From Dipteris shenzhenensis (lineage: Eukaryota; Polypodiophyta; Polypodiopsida; Gleicheniales): 64,000 nucleotides of DNA. Position 1 is the first letter of the stretch. Each line of letters opens with the position of its first letter. The translations under genes and the position numbers were made by a program. The notes below the pieces were generated by a model. The model was not told the origin of the DNA. It did no database searches and saw nothing but the letters and a program-made list of their open reading frames with translations. Positions 11,175-21,916 of this stretch are shown here, in pieces. The stretch lies in the NCBI GenBank assembly GCA_047967505.1, contig CM106539.1. The stretch is one strand, 5' to 3'.

Positions 11175-11960
11175 ATGGATGAAATGAAAGGTTTGCAAGA
11201 ATTCATTTCTCATGTTAGGAGTATGATGCAAAAATGCCTAGAAAACTAAAAATGCAAAAATGCAAAAACTATGGAGATAATCATGGCAAATGAATCTCTT
11301 GTCAAATATCTAAAAGAGCAAGAAAATTTACCGAGCATAGAATGCTCAGATCCATTTTGGCCGCAACAAATTGAGTCAAGAGAAGATTCATTATTTGCTA
11401 GAGAGTCCACTATAGCTGAAGATATGGAAGAAACTGAGCAATGCCTTTAGCCTCATAAATCTTGTGGTAGGAAGAGTGATAAGTCGTTGCCAGAGTTTGT
11501 ACCATCGCATGAAATCCAAGAGGGACTTTTTGTTGCTATTTGTGTAGCAAATCCAAAATCAGAGTTGGATGACCAAGGGGGACCAATTTGGGTTGCAAAG
11601 GTTGCTTAAATAGCAAGGGATGAAATGGGAATCCCTAGCACATTTGTATGAACCCAAATCATTAAAAATCTCCGAAAGAGGCATATAATGAAACAACTTT
11701 ATGAGGGTTGTTTAGAAAAGAAAGCATGAATGGTTTCCAAATAATGAGGGTTTTGACTGAAGTGGAGGCGACTAGCATCATCCATTGTTGGAAATCAAGG
11801 ACTCAAGATCTTAAAAAGAAGCATGGGTATGATTTGGAAAAAAGTATCATGATCCCTGATAGCAACCTCGCACATATCAAACATTGTTTGAGTAGAATTG
11901 ATCTGGCTAAAGATGTAATAACAGAGTCTGATGACTCAGAAAGAGATTCCGAAGCATAAG
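11175..11960 (+). pseudogene. Decayed ORF of unknown family
   Basis: A plus-strand frame beginning near 11177 ('MDEMKGLQEFISHVRSMMQK') continues with protein-like composition through 'EDMEETEQC', 'LPEFVPSHEIQEGLFVAICV', 'GPIWVAKVA' and, in another frame, 'MNGFQIMRVLTEVEATSI' and 'KKHGYDLEKSIMIPDSN'. It ends with the acidic 'ESDDSERDSEA'. Stops include TAG at glutamine-like positions. The N-terminal part could form a coiled coil. I do not recognise the family. It may be a captured or lineage-specific transposon ORF. Confidence 0.4.
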
Positions 11961-12064
11961 AGCAGATATGTCCCTATGTGGCGGTTACCTCTCGGTGATC
12001 TTATACATCATTTTCCAAAATGTGTATCCTTACACCACCTCTATGTTGATATGAACAACTCTTG

Positions 12065-12330
12065 AATTCTATCTATTAAAGATTAAGTTCAAATTAAGAA
12101 ATTAATTATTAATTAATTAAAAAACTAGTTAGTAATAAAAGTAATTAATAATTAAAGAATTAACAAAAAGTATAAAAATCAATAAGTTAATATTAATCAA
12201 AAACTTATTTAGTAATAGAAAAGGATTAGTAATAAAAACTAATTAATAGTCAAGAAATTAATAAAATGAATACAAATTAATAAATTAAAAATTTAAAACT
12301 AATTAAAAATTAGCTAGTAATAGAAGGCTC
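12065..12330. repeat. AT-rich block with internal degenerate repeats
   Basis: Nearly 270 bp composed mostly of 'taattaa', 'agtaata' and 'aattaataa' phrases. A segment starting 'agtaataaaagtaattaat' (about 12131) recurs as 'agtaataaaaactaattaat' about 95 bp later (12229). It resembles matrix-attachment-like DNA in composition, but no function can be read from it. The adjoining 12330-12640 stretch holds nothing I recognise. Confidence 0.6.
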
Positions 12331-12642
12331 AAGCATTAGGTAGGCATTTAAGGATCAAGCCCTATGTGGCCACATATTAAGGGGTGTGTCACATGTCTCC
12401 CCTCACAATCTCTTTCCCACTCACTATACCTATACCTTTGCTTCTATTGATCATAATTTTCAGAGATAGATATATATATAATGTTACAAAACCACCCTTT
12501 CTTGAGTCTACTAGGTCAATATCAAGTGGAGGTAATTGGTTTAGGGAAAAAGTACAAAACAAGAGAAAAAGTCCAAGAATTTTGAATACAATGTTATGCT
12601 AGAAATGTTAAGGCTACATCAACTCTATGCTAGTGAAATTTT

Positions 12643-13065
12643 ATGGAAGATGAGAGTGAATACCTCAAGCATGTTATGGGTAGGGATGGGATTCCAATGG
12701 AGCACACAAAGGTGAGATGTGTGAGGAAGTGGCCACAACCATGCAACCCAACTCAACTGAGAGGATGTTTAGACCTTGCCTCCTTCCATAGGCATTTAAT
12801 ACTTCACATTGCCAAAAGGGTAGCCCCTCTCATGGACCACTTGAAGAAGCATATTTCCCCTCTCGTGGACCTCCTAACATAAAGATATTATAGCCACTTC
12901 TTTTCCATTACGTTCATGAAAGAAATTTCAAATGAAGAAGATATTGCAGCCATTTCTTTTCCATTACATGTATGATATCCTCACTTTAAGCAGTGCACAT
13001 TCTGCATGTGAAACATTTATGAAAATCTTGACACTGCATCAACTCTATGTTAAGGGTCATTGTGT
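12643..13065 (+). mobile_element. Ty3/gypsy reverse transcriptase fragment
   Basis: The frame 12643-12882 reads 'ESEYLKHVMGRDGI', 'KVRCVRKWPQPCNPTQLRGC' and 'LDLASFHRHLI', which is the end-of-RT/connection region of gypsy polymerases (the 'YLGH...DG...K...W..P.....LRGFLGL..YYR.FI' pattern). About 60 bp further on, 12945-13050 resembles the segment at 52370-52510 that precedes the same region in the other gypsy relic. The order of pieces is therefore rearranged here. It has no intact ORF. Confidence 0.7.
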
Positions 13066-13069
13066 GCTT

Positions 13070-13526
13070 GGGTGTAGCCATTTTTGGTGAGGTTCAGGGA
13101 CTTTTCTGTATATAGGTATCTTGCATGACCCATAACTTATGCATTGCTCAACGGAATTCGACGAACTTTGTCTTGAAGTTGTAGTACACATTTTAAACTT
13201 GAACATGAGAGAAAAAAATAATGGAATAAGGATTTGGAATCGAGACCATTAAAGCATTACAAGTGATATGCTGCATGTGAAGCATGCATCCTGAAGACTA
13301 TAGGATATAGCAATTTATTCAAAAACATAAAAATTTTGTTTTGTACATACATGCAACCAAGTAATCATTCAAAAGTACACTACATGAGATTCTTCTCAAC
13401 CCAAGGACACACCTAAATGAGAACATTAGGCATGGGTGAATGGGCCTCAATGTTGTGCTAAAGTGATGAGAGGAATTGATATGAGGGTGTGGCATGCAAC
13501 GGTGTGGATGATAAGATCAACAACTT
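13070..13526. other. Unassigned stretch
   Basis: No recognised coding or repeat signal between the gypsy fragment and the purine tract. Confidence 0.5.
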
Positions 13527-13744
13527 GAAGAGAGAAAGAGAGAAATAGAGGAAGAGCCAAAGAAAGAGAGAGGAAGAGCAAGAGAAAGAGTAAAAGAGCA
13601 AAAAGGAGAGGAAGAGAGAAAGAGAGATCAAGAAGAAATAAAGTAGGAGAAAGAGAGGAAAATAGAGAAAAAGAAGAGAGGAAAAAGAGAAAGAGGAAGA
13701 GAGAAAGAGATGGAAAGAATAGAACTAGAAGAAAGAAGAAGAGA

Positions 13745-13787
<43 letters not shown>

Positions 13788-14790
13788 ATAAAGAGAGTAA
13801 GAGTGAGAGAGAAAGAGAGAAATAGAGAAAGAGAGGAAGACCGAAAAAGGGGCAGAGAGAATGAGAGGAAGAGAGAAAAGAGAGGAAAAGAGAGAAAGAG
13901 GAAGAGAAGAAAAGAGAGGAAGAGAGAGGAAGAGAGAGTGAGAAAAGAGAGGAAAAGAGAGTAAGAGGAAAGAGAGGAAGACAAGAAAAGAGAGGATAAA
14001 TAGAGAAAGAGAAAGGAGAAAGAGAGAAAACTTGGGATAAGAGAGGAAGAGGAAAGAGAGGAAGAGAGAAACGAGAGGAAAAGAGAGAAAGAGGAAGAGA
14101 AGCAAAGAGAGGGAAAGAGAGGAAAAGGAAAGAGAGGAGGAGAGAAAAGAGAGGAAAAGAGAGAAAGAGGAAAGAGAGGAAAAGAGAGAAAAGAGAGGAA
14201 AAGATAAAAAGATAGGAAAATAGAGAAAGAGGAAAGAGAGGAAAAGATAAAAGAGAGGAAGAGAGTAAGAGAAAGATAGAAAACTTGAGAAAACAGAGGA
14301 AAGAGAGGAAAGAGAGGAAGAGAGTATGAGAAAGAGAGAAAAGAGAGAAAGAGACGAAGAGAAAAAAAGGGAGGAAAAGAGAGAAAGAGGAAGAGGAAAG
14401 AGAGGAAGAGAGTAAGAGTGAGAGAGGAAGAGTGAGAGAGAAGAAAGAAATAGAGAAAGAGAGGAAGACCAAAAAAGAGGAAAAGAGAAGAAAAGAGAGG
14501 GAATACAAAGAGATAAAAGAGATGGAAAGAGAGGAACAGAGTAGGAGAAAGAGAGAAAAGAGAGGAAATGAGAGGAAGAGTAAAGAGGGGAAGAGAGAAA
14601 ATAGAGGAATCAAGAGAAAGAGAAAGAGAGAAAGAGGGGAAAGACAAAAAGAGGAAGAGGAAAGAGAGCAAAAGGGAGAAAAGCGAGATTCAAGAGAGTA
14701 AGAGAAAAAGAGCAAAAGAGAAAGAGAGGAAGAGCGAGAAGAGGGAGTGAAAGAGAGAAAGAGAGGGACTGAGAGTGAAGGGAGATAAGG
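13527..14790 (+). repeat. 1.26-kb polypurine tract
   Basis: The plus strand is almost entirely A and G for about 1,260 bases, made of drifting units such as 'gagaaagagg', 'aagagaggaaa' and 'gagagaaaga'. A pure (GA)17 core lies at 13751-13784. Isolated pyrimidines are sparse. The long open frame on the minus strand (Leu/Ser/Phe only) is a by-product of this composition and is not a gene. Mirror-symmetric purine tracts can form triplex (H-DNA); whether this one does is inference. Confidence 0.95.
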
Positions 14791-15029
14791 GTCCTACGCC
14801 CATCACATTTGCTAGCAATAATTAAGGAATTAGAAAAATGGTCATTGTTTGCAACATACATAAAAAGAGAGAAAAGTAGATGTTCCATACTTGGATTTGA
14901 AGAATAGAGATAATCTCAGAGTGAAAAAGAGAGGTTTTGACGAGCTCCCCTATAAAACAAAGCAAACACCTTATTTGAAAAAAAAAACAAAAGGTGAAAC
15001 AAAAACGAGAGAGGAAGTGATACAAGGTG
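14791..15029. other. Short unassigned stretch
   Basis: Nothing recognised between the purine tract and the LINE fragment. Confidence 0.4.
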
Positions 15030-15600
15030 AACCAAAACAAGAGGTATGTGATCCTCCTCTTGGACTTTGAGAAGACCTATGAGAAGGTTGATTAGATCCT
15101 CCTAGAGATACTATGTGTAAAGACTTAGTTTCATGGAGCAGTGGTCACGTGGGACTAACAACATTGTATGTCGACAATAGCCTCACTCTAGCTAGATTCT
15201 GATTGCTAGCATATGTAAAAGGCTTTCTCTGTCTCACAATTATGAGGCAAGGCTATGCACATGCCCCTTCCCAATCCCTCTTTGTGGCATTTAGGCCTTG
15301 TGTCCTCTTTGTTCACGCATGGCAAGCCAAGCCAAGATGTGCCTCCTTGGGATATTTTTGTAGGCCTATGAGTAGCAAAGGAGCTCTTGGATCTCGGATT
15401 TGCAGATGGCATGATTATTTTTGTGGAGAGCTTCCCTATCAGCCTAGAGAAGGTGAGATACTTGCTTGAGGTCTCTTCTTTGGCCTAGGGGACCAAGGTA
15501 AACCAGAGAAAGTTAGACAACTTCGTCACATGCATAGAGGAAGTCCATGCATGTGGTAGTTAACCAAGAGTATGCATGGGATAGCTTGGTGTGCAATTTC
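15030..15600 (+). mobile_element. LINE reverse transcriptase relic
   Basis: The plus-strand frame gives 'LLLDFEKTYEKVD' (intact LINEs have 'DFEKAYDRV' here), then, after decayed sequence, 'LLDLGFADGMIIFVESF' (the 'FADD' active-site box with its second aspartate changed to glycine), and 'GTKVNQRKLDNF' (the 'GLKVN..KS' box). Order and spacing fit the RT palm. It lacks endonuclease and 3' end. It is on the opposite strand from the LINE relic at 2.1 kb, so they are separate events. Confidence 0.7.
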
Positions 15601-15806
15601 TTATTGTAAGGATCATATAGCACACACTCGGGCCAAAGTAGCTTGGCAAACTATGGCCATGCCACAGGTTGAGGGGCTTGGTATAATTAACACCCAAAGA
15701 TGCATATTAGAGTCCTCCTAAGTAAGGTCATTGTCCAAGGTCTTGCCCTAGGCTTTGAGCCTTGAAACTACTTCAACAGGGGCTTCTAAGAAACACTCTT
15801 GGCATA

Positions 15807-17708
15807 GAGGCTCAGGGGGTCTAATTACAAAAAATTTATTGTACCACGTGCATTCAAATGGAGGGGTATTTGAATCCCACTTTTGAGAAAAATTAAATAA
15901 GATTACAATAACAAGAGGGGTTTTAAAATTCAACTTTAGAAAAACATCCGTTAGTTCAAGTAAAGAGGGGTGTTTTTATCAGGAAAAAAATTTAGTTGAG
16001 GGGTTTTTAAATACCCCTTGAACGTATGTGATACCTCATATTTCTTAGCAGTGCACCCCCCGAGAGAGGAGTAGAGACAAAAATCACACTTATGAATCTT
16101 TACAGAGGCCCCTCTAATGGAAAACGGGGGAAATCTTTTGGCGAGCTTTTTAATGTGAGCTTTTTTACCATTTCCTTTGTTTTTGCGAGCTTTTTTTAGA
16201 AATCCATACATGTTTTTGTTATAAGAAAGATGGGGAGGTTAGAAAGAGGGGGAGAGAATATAGGATATGTTCATTTTCATAGCATGTGGGAGGGGTGGAA
16301 GAGTGTATACTATGCACAAGGGGGGGGAGGATATGAGTGGCAGTAGGAGGCAAAAAATTATGGAAGATATGTCCATATTCAAAGTAGAAGGGAGGAACTA
16401 TGGGAGATATGTACATTTTAAAAGTGTATAATTTGAAACTTTTGACCTCATATTTGGATTCCTCGTCGAATTCCGGTCATTTTGAGTACCAACATGACCA
16501 TATTCTGATAAAAATTGGAAAAATGGTGTTTTTCTCATTTTGGCCTGTTGCGCAGACTCAAAACAGGCCCCAAACAGGCCAAAATGAGAAAAACACCATT
16601 TTTCCAATTTTTATCAGAATATGGTCATGTTGGTACTCAAAATGACCGGAATTCGACGAGGAATCCAAATATGAGGTCAAATCTGTCAAATTATACACTT
16701 TGAAAATAAACAAATTTCCCACATGCTCTCCCTTCCCCTTTACATTTAGTAGATGAACATAACTTTCACATTCCTCATCCTCTCTCTCCTCCTTGCACTC
16801 CTCTTTGCATACCTTATAAGTTCCCCCTCTACGTTCTCCACTATGATAATGAATATATGTTCCAACTCCCCTCCTCTCCCTTCTCCATGCCACCTTACCC
16901 ATGCGCCCGTCCCTCCCCTTTTCCTTTATCTCCCCTCCCCCCCCTCTGTCCTCTTAACTGCAACCACAACCCAAACTTTCAACCCACCCCACTCCATGAC
17001 CCCCCCCCCTCTCTCTCTCTCTCAGATGAATGAAAAGCTCGCAATATTCATGAAAATTGAAAAAAAGCTCATGACAAAAAGCTCACCAAAAAATCACACC
17101 CATGGAAAACACTACCTCCTAGTTTTTCAGGACCACAAAATACCTTTGTATATGTTGCTAATAGAGTCAATGTAATCAAATTGTATTTCCTAATTGCTCC
17201 TACACTCTATTCAATAAATTATATTCATCTCCCTCCTCTTGTTTTGTAATTCACCTAAGCTTTTATCTAATTATCCCTCTATCCTCATCGTCTCCCTCTA
17301 TCCTCGCCACCTCACGTGTTGCCCTGCATCTTCCCTTATTGCTTCTCTGCTCAGCTTCTATTCTCTTCACTCCATTCCCTTTGCTCTCGGGGGGTGCACC
17401 TCTAAGAAATCCTAGGTACCACGTATGTTCAAGGGGTATTAAAAAAATCACTCAACTAAAATTTTGTCCCTAATAAAACCACCCCTCTTCACTTATGAAC
17501 TAATGGATATTTGCATTAAAAACCTCCTCCTATTATTGTAAACCTGTTCAAATGTTTCTAAAAGTGGAACTAAAAATCTCCTATTATTGGTAAACCTCCT
17601 CTATTATTGTAAACCTATTAAAATGTTTTCAAAAGTGGAATTAAAATACCCCTCCTTTTCAATGCACGTGGTACACTAAACTTTTGGGAGGTAAACCTCT
17701 CGAGCCTC
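15807..17708. mobile_element. 1.9-kb foldback element with long inverted arms
   Basis: The left part (15807-16549) and right part (16573-17708) are inverted copies. The termini are 'gaggctc' and its complement. 'gtaccacgtgcatt' near 15840 matches inverted sequence near 17670. 'gtgcaccccccgagag' near 16050 matches 17388-17403 inverted. The innermost 109 bp of each arm match perfectly by eye. The outer arms have diverged and contain insertions, so the right arm is longer. No transposase is present. No target duplication could be fixed. It is most like a foldback or long-TIR non-autonomous DNA element. Confidence 0.85.
16441..16681. repeat. Perfect 109-bp inverted repeat with a 23-nt loop
   Basis: 16441-16549 and 16573-16681 are reverse complements over the full 109 bp as read by eye; the loop is 16550-16572. 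Transcription from either side would give a long perfect hairpin RNA, a substrate for Dicer-like enzymes in plants. Perfect pairing in the centre with diverged outer arms suggests either recent formation or homogenisation of the inner arms. Short open frames here are mirror images of each other and not genes. Confidence 0.95.
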
Positions 17709-18664
17709 CGCTCAGCTCCTATTCTCTATGCCTCTCCCTCTCCCTTCACTCTCTCTCTACCCTTTCCCCTCTTAGCCCTCCCACTCAACTCTCCCTTCCC
17801 TCCCCCTCCCCCCCTCTCTCTCCACTCAACCCCCTCTTCTCACTCTTTTTCCCGACTCTCCCTCTCATCTCCCTCATCTTCTTTATATATATTTGCTCAA
17901 GGTAGCCAAGACTTTCTAACATCCTTGAACCTTGTCAAATCTAGTGATGAATGTGTTGAATCTTTTAGGTTAACTTGCTTTATTCATTCCCCCTTCACAA
18001 AGCTTAGATTAATCCATGACGCGCTCCATTTTATTAATTTCTAAACCTCATTTTTTACTAACTATGGAGCCCTATCATGTGTTGGGTATTGGGTGGATTT
18101 ATATTGTCTTTAAGTGGTGGTAATTGCTGAGCTTTGTGTACAAGCATGCATGTAGTCAATCCAATAGGCCTTGCTTGTACCTATGTGCCTATATTTTTGT
18201 AAAAAAAATATTGTTTAAGTAATTCAAAATATGTAAGACAAGAAGTCTATGATAGTATGGTAGTGAGCAAAGAAGACCAAAAAATCAGATCATATTATTT
18301 TGAGTATCCATAACAATATCTATCTTTTAATACTTCAATGTGGCTAAACTGAGGATATATCTTCCAATACTTCATCATTTGGAAAAAGATTCTAATCAAA
18401 ATATTGTTCATCTATTTCCAAGCGTATATGTGAGAAGTGTAAATAATGAGAAAAAAAGGAAAGGGAGAGAAAAAATCCGGAGGGAAAGAAGGAAAATAGG
18501 AAAAAAGGAGAATAATTAGTGAGAACTAGGGGAAGATGAATAGGAAAATAAGGGAAAGGTAGAGGGAAAATTAGGGGCAGGGGGGATTTAGAGAAAACTA
18601 GGTTTAGAAATAAAATAAAAAATAAAAAATTAGAGCTTTGGAGAGCACACCACAAATGACTAGC
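17709..18664. other. Pyrimidine-rich then unassigned stretch
   Basis: 17709-17870 is C/T-rich with 'ctctccctctccc' phrases that partly repeat 17340-17380. The remainder to 18664, with a purine-rich part at 18425-18560, shows nothing I recognise. It lies between the foldback element and the nested copia elements. Confidence 0.45.
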
Positions 18665-18751
18665 TGTACACTAGATTTTGTTGAAAGGAATGAATATATA
18701 CAAACCCCTTTAGGTTTAGGGTTCCCTTGTGTCTTTTTGCACTCTATGTAT

Positions 18752-18921
18752 TGAGAGTGCTCTCAACGGAAGCAAGAACGGAAGAGGGAGAGAGAGAGAC
18801 AGAGAGCCACACAAGTTTGGTGGGTGCAGAACCACCCTAATCTTCTTTTTCATTCATTTATATATGTGTTTGAGTATTGTACATAACCGGGGTAAAGGCA
18901 CAGTGACCTTTAACCCCCACA
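18752..18921 (-). repeat. 3' LTR of the complete copia element
   Basis: It is 170 bp and nearly identical to 24481-24650. On the minus strand it starts 'tgtgggggtt' and ends 'gcactctca'. A TATA-like 'acatatataaat' lies mid-LTR. It is directly preceded (minus strand) by the polypurine tract at 18922-18933. Confidence 0.95.
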
Positions 18922-18933
18922 ACCTCCCACTTA
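18922..18933 (-). other. Polypurine tract of the complete copia element
   Basis: On the minus strand 'taagtgggaggt' directly precedes the 3' LTR, the expected place and composition for the plus-strand DNA primer. Confidence 0.8.
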
Positions 18934-18988
18934 AAGGACAATGTGCCCTTAAGGGAGATCAACTAGTGAGCATACTATCCAATGCCCA

Positions 18989-20785
18989 TCAATACATGAC
19001 AATACTCAAATCGCTGACTAGACTCTTCGTCAGCATATCTGTAGGGCTATCATCTGTATGAACCTTGACAAGCTCTATGCGCTTGTCCTCAAGTACCTCC
19101 CTGATGAAATGGTACCTGACCTCAATGTGTTTGGTCTTTGAATGAAAGACCGGATTCCGTGCTAGCTGAATAGCATTCATGGAATCACTATGCAATGTTG
19201 GTACACCTGTATGAATCCCCAAATCTCCCACTAGCCGACCAAGCCATATAGCCTCCTTGCAACCCTCTGTGGCTGCAACATACTCAGCCTCTGTGGTAGA
19301 CAAAGCAACGCACTTCTGTGCGCGAGACATCCACGACACTGCACCACCTGCAAAGGTGAACACATAACCAGAAGTGGATCTCCTACTATCCACATGCCCT
19401 ACATAGTCTAAATCTGTGTACCCAAGTACACGCATGTCTCCTTTACCAAAGCAAATGCACATCTCCTTTGTACCCTTCATGTACCTCATGATGCACTTAA
19501 CTACCTCCCAATGCCTCTTTCCTAGATTAGCCATATACCGGCTAGCAACTCCCACTACAAATGCAATGTCTGGTCTAGTAGCTATCATAGCATACATAAG
19601 ACTCCCAACTGTTGATGCATAAGGAACCTTGGCCATCATGGCCCTCTCCTCTTCTGATTTGGGACTATCTGTATGACTCAATTTCACATATGGAGGCAAT
19701 GGAGTACTCACTGCCTTCCCCCCCTCCATATTGAAATGCTGCAATACTTTTGTAACATACTCTTTTTGTGAAAGCCAAAGGAGTTTCCTACTCTGATCAC
19801 GCGTGATGCGCATACCAAGAATATGACCTGCAAGTCCCAAATCCTTCATATCAAAGGCCTCATGCAACTTGGCCTTTAATGCATCTAGCTCATAAGTATT
19901 CTTGCTAGCCAATAGCATATCATCCACATATAGTGCCAGGATTATCAGGCTATTATCCTTAGCCCTTTTAGTGTAGAGGCAGTGATCAATTTCACTCCTT
20001 CTAAAACCCTGGGACCGAATGAAAGAATCAAACTTTTGATACCATTCTCTAGGCGCTTGCTTAAGACCATAGAGACTCTTCTTCAGCTTGCGAACTAAAT
20101 GCTCTTTTCCCTTTTCTTCAAAGCCTTCCAGCTGCACCATGTAAATTTCCTCATGTAAATCCCCATGCAAGAAAGCTGTCTTGACATCCATCTGCATAAG
20201 CTCCATATCCTCTGATGCCACTAGTTCAAGCATGCATCTAAGTGTGGTCATCTTCACAATCGGAGAGAATATCTCATTAAAGTCCACACCCTTCTCTTGC
20301 TTGAACCCTTTAGCAACCAAACGGGCCTTGTACCTAAGCACATCATCACCTGTGACCTTCATTTTGTAGACCCATTTACATGGCAATGCTTTCTTTCCAT
20401 GTGGCAAAGAAACCAAGTCCCAAGTCTTATTCTTCATAAGTGAACTCATCTTTGATTGCATAGCATACTTCCACTTGCTTTGATCCTCATGCATCATAGC
20501 CTCTTTATAGCAAGAAGGCTCCCTGCAATCAGTAAGCATCACATAGTCTACCCCTGGAACAAACCTATCAGGCGGTCTAGACACTCTAGATGATCTTCTC
20601 AAGGGCATTTCAGCTTGCTGTCCCACCTGCATATCAGCCACATTTGGCTCATCATTTCCACCAATAGATGATCCATCATCTACCCTTGATTGTATACCTG
20701 TAGGAGTACTTGGTGGTACCATTTCTTGCACATTTGGTGCATGGACAGCTTGCTGTCTATCAACATATGTAGGTGGATTCACATC
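18989..20785 (-). CDS. Copia reverse transcriptase and RNase H
   Basis: About 597 codons without a stop. The N-terminal 80 residues are a variable linker ('LRRSSRVSRPPDRF'). The RT domain follows with 'CKWVYKMK', 'RYKARLVAKGF', 'MDVKTAFLHGDL', 'KSLYGLKQAPREW' and the catalytic box 'LYVDDMLL' near residue 285. RNase H follows with 'GYTDLDYVG', 'RRSTSGYVF' and 'ALSTTEAEYVA', ending after 'TKHIEVRYHFIRE' and 'TDMLTKSL'. In the RNase H entry motif the usual 'DADWA' reads 'DLDYV', so the second aspartate of that motif is kept. It is separated from integrase by a single in-frame TAG and would be part of one polyprotein in an active element. It acts in cytoplasmic virus-like particles to copy element RNA into DNA. 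Confidence 0.95.
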   Translation of the reverse strand, partial: DVNPPTYVDRQQAVHAPNVQEMVPPSTPTGIQSRVDDGSSIGGNDEPNVADMQVGQQAEMPLRRSSRVSRPPDRFVPGVDYVMLTDCREPSCYKEAMMHEDQSKWKYAMQSKMSSLMKNKTWDLVSLPHGKKALPCKWVYKMKVTGDDVLRYKARLVAKGFKQEKGVDFNEIFSPIVKMTTLRCMLELVASEDMELMQMDVKTAFLHGDLHEEIYMVQLEGFEEKGKEHLVRKLKKSLYGLKQAPREWYQKFDSFIRSQGFRRSEIDHCLYTKRAKDNSLIILALYVDDMLLASKNTYELDALKAKLHEAFDMKDLGLAGHILGMRITRDQSRKLLWLSQKEYVTKVLQHFNMEGGKAVSTPLPPYVKLSHTDSPKSEEERAMMAKVPYASTVGSLMYAMIATRPDIAFVVGVASRYMANLGKRHWEVVKCIMRYMKGTKEMCICFGKGDMRVLGYTDLDYVGHVDSRRSTSGYVFTFAGGAVSWMSRAQKCVALSTTEAEYVAATEGCKEAIWLGRLVGDLGIHTGVPTLHSDSMNAIQLARNPVFHSKTKHIEVRYHFIREVLEDKRIELVKVHTDDSPTDMLTKSLVSDLSIVMY

Positions 20786-21916
20786 CTAGAAAGTGATTCT
20801 CCTCATTTCCACATCCCTCATGGGTGCCTTATGCATCTTCTTCTCATTGAAGACCACATCATGGCTGCGTATGATCTTCTTTGCTTCTGAATCCCAGAGA
20901 CGATAGCCCATCTCTCCACTTTCACCATAACCCAGAAAGATGCATTTCCTAGACTTAGGATCTAGCTTCTTTGGAAGCTCTTTTGGCACATGTGCATATG
21001 CCTCACACCCAAATATACGCAAATGAGAATAAGAGGGCTTCTTGCCACTCCATGCCTCTTCAGGAATACCACCATCCAAACTCTTACTGGGTGATCTATT
21101 GATCACATGCACTGCAGTCTTCATTGCCTCAGCCCAAAAACCACCAGAAAGACTTGCATTGGAAAGCATGAATTGCAACCTTTCTTGAATGGTATGGTTC
21201 ATCTTTTTTGCAACTGGATTTTGCTCTGAAGTACGAGGGGGTGTGAGCTCCCTCTTAATCCCAAGTGTATCACAGAAATGCTGAAAGTCATGAGAGAGAT
21301 ACTCTCCACCATTTTCAGTCCGTAGGCATTTAAGCATTCTACCTGACTGATTCTCAACCAAGGCCAGCCATTTCTGAAATACTTGGAATACATCACTCTT
21401 CTGAGCTATAGCATAAGCCCACACTTTCCTAGTTGCATCATCAATGAATGTCACATAGTATTCAGCCCCGCCTAATGACCATGTAGGCATCGGGCCACAT
21501 ACGTCTGAATGCACCAAATCAAGCTTTTCAAACTCTTTCTTTCCCCTTCTTTTATGGGCTGATTTAGTCTGCTTTCCATAGAGACATTGCTCACAAAATT
21601 CAAAATCAGAGAAACTCAAATGCGGTACATAACCCAAACGGCATAAGAGTTTCATTCCATTCTGGCTCATGTGCCCTAACCTGCAATGCCACAAAGAAGT
21701 GCTTGGCTACTCGGTTATTGCAACAACATGATCAAATACCCCTGATACATGTAAGGGATACAAAGTCCCACACTTGGCACCCCTAGCCAAAAGCATAGAG
21801 CCCTTCTGAATTTTCCAACTCTGAAAGCCAAAAGTGGTGTGAAAACCAGCATCATCTAGCTGACCTATTGAAATAAGACTCTTGGTCAGCTTAGGTACAT
21901 GTCTCACATGTTTCAA
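20786..21916 (-). pseudogene. Copia GAG-pre-integrase and integrase, inactivated
   Basis: The minus-strand reading begins 'HVPKLTKSLISIGQLDDAGF' (pre-integrase region), then an in-frame TAG, then the zinc-binding segment 'LWHCRLGHMS' with 'CEQCLYGK'. The catalytic core has the two expected aspartates ('VHSDVCGP', 'TFIDDATR'). The position of the catalytic glutamate reads lysine ('QNPVAKKMN', where active copia enzymes have a glutamate). The C-terminal part has 'YLHL'-type 'SHLRIFGCEAYAHVP' and 'KCIFLGYGE'. It ends at a TAG that separates it from RT. The element's integrase would be catalytically dead even without the stops. Confidence 0.9.

Noticed and set aside
13447-14715. A 422-codon open frame on the minus strand (Leu/Ser/Phe-rich)
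   Set aside because: It is the translation of the polypurine tract's complementary strand; all frames are open there because stop codons need bases that are nearly absent.
16400-16902. Two mirror-image open frames at the foldback centre
   Set aside because: They are the same sequence read on the two arms of the inverted repeat; no start context or family signature.
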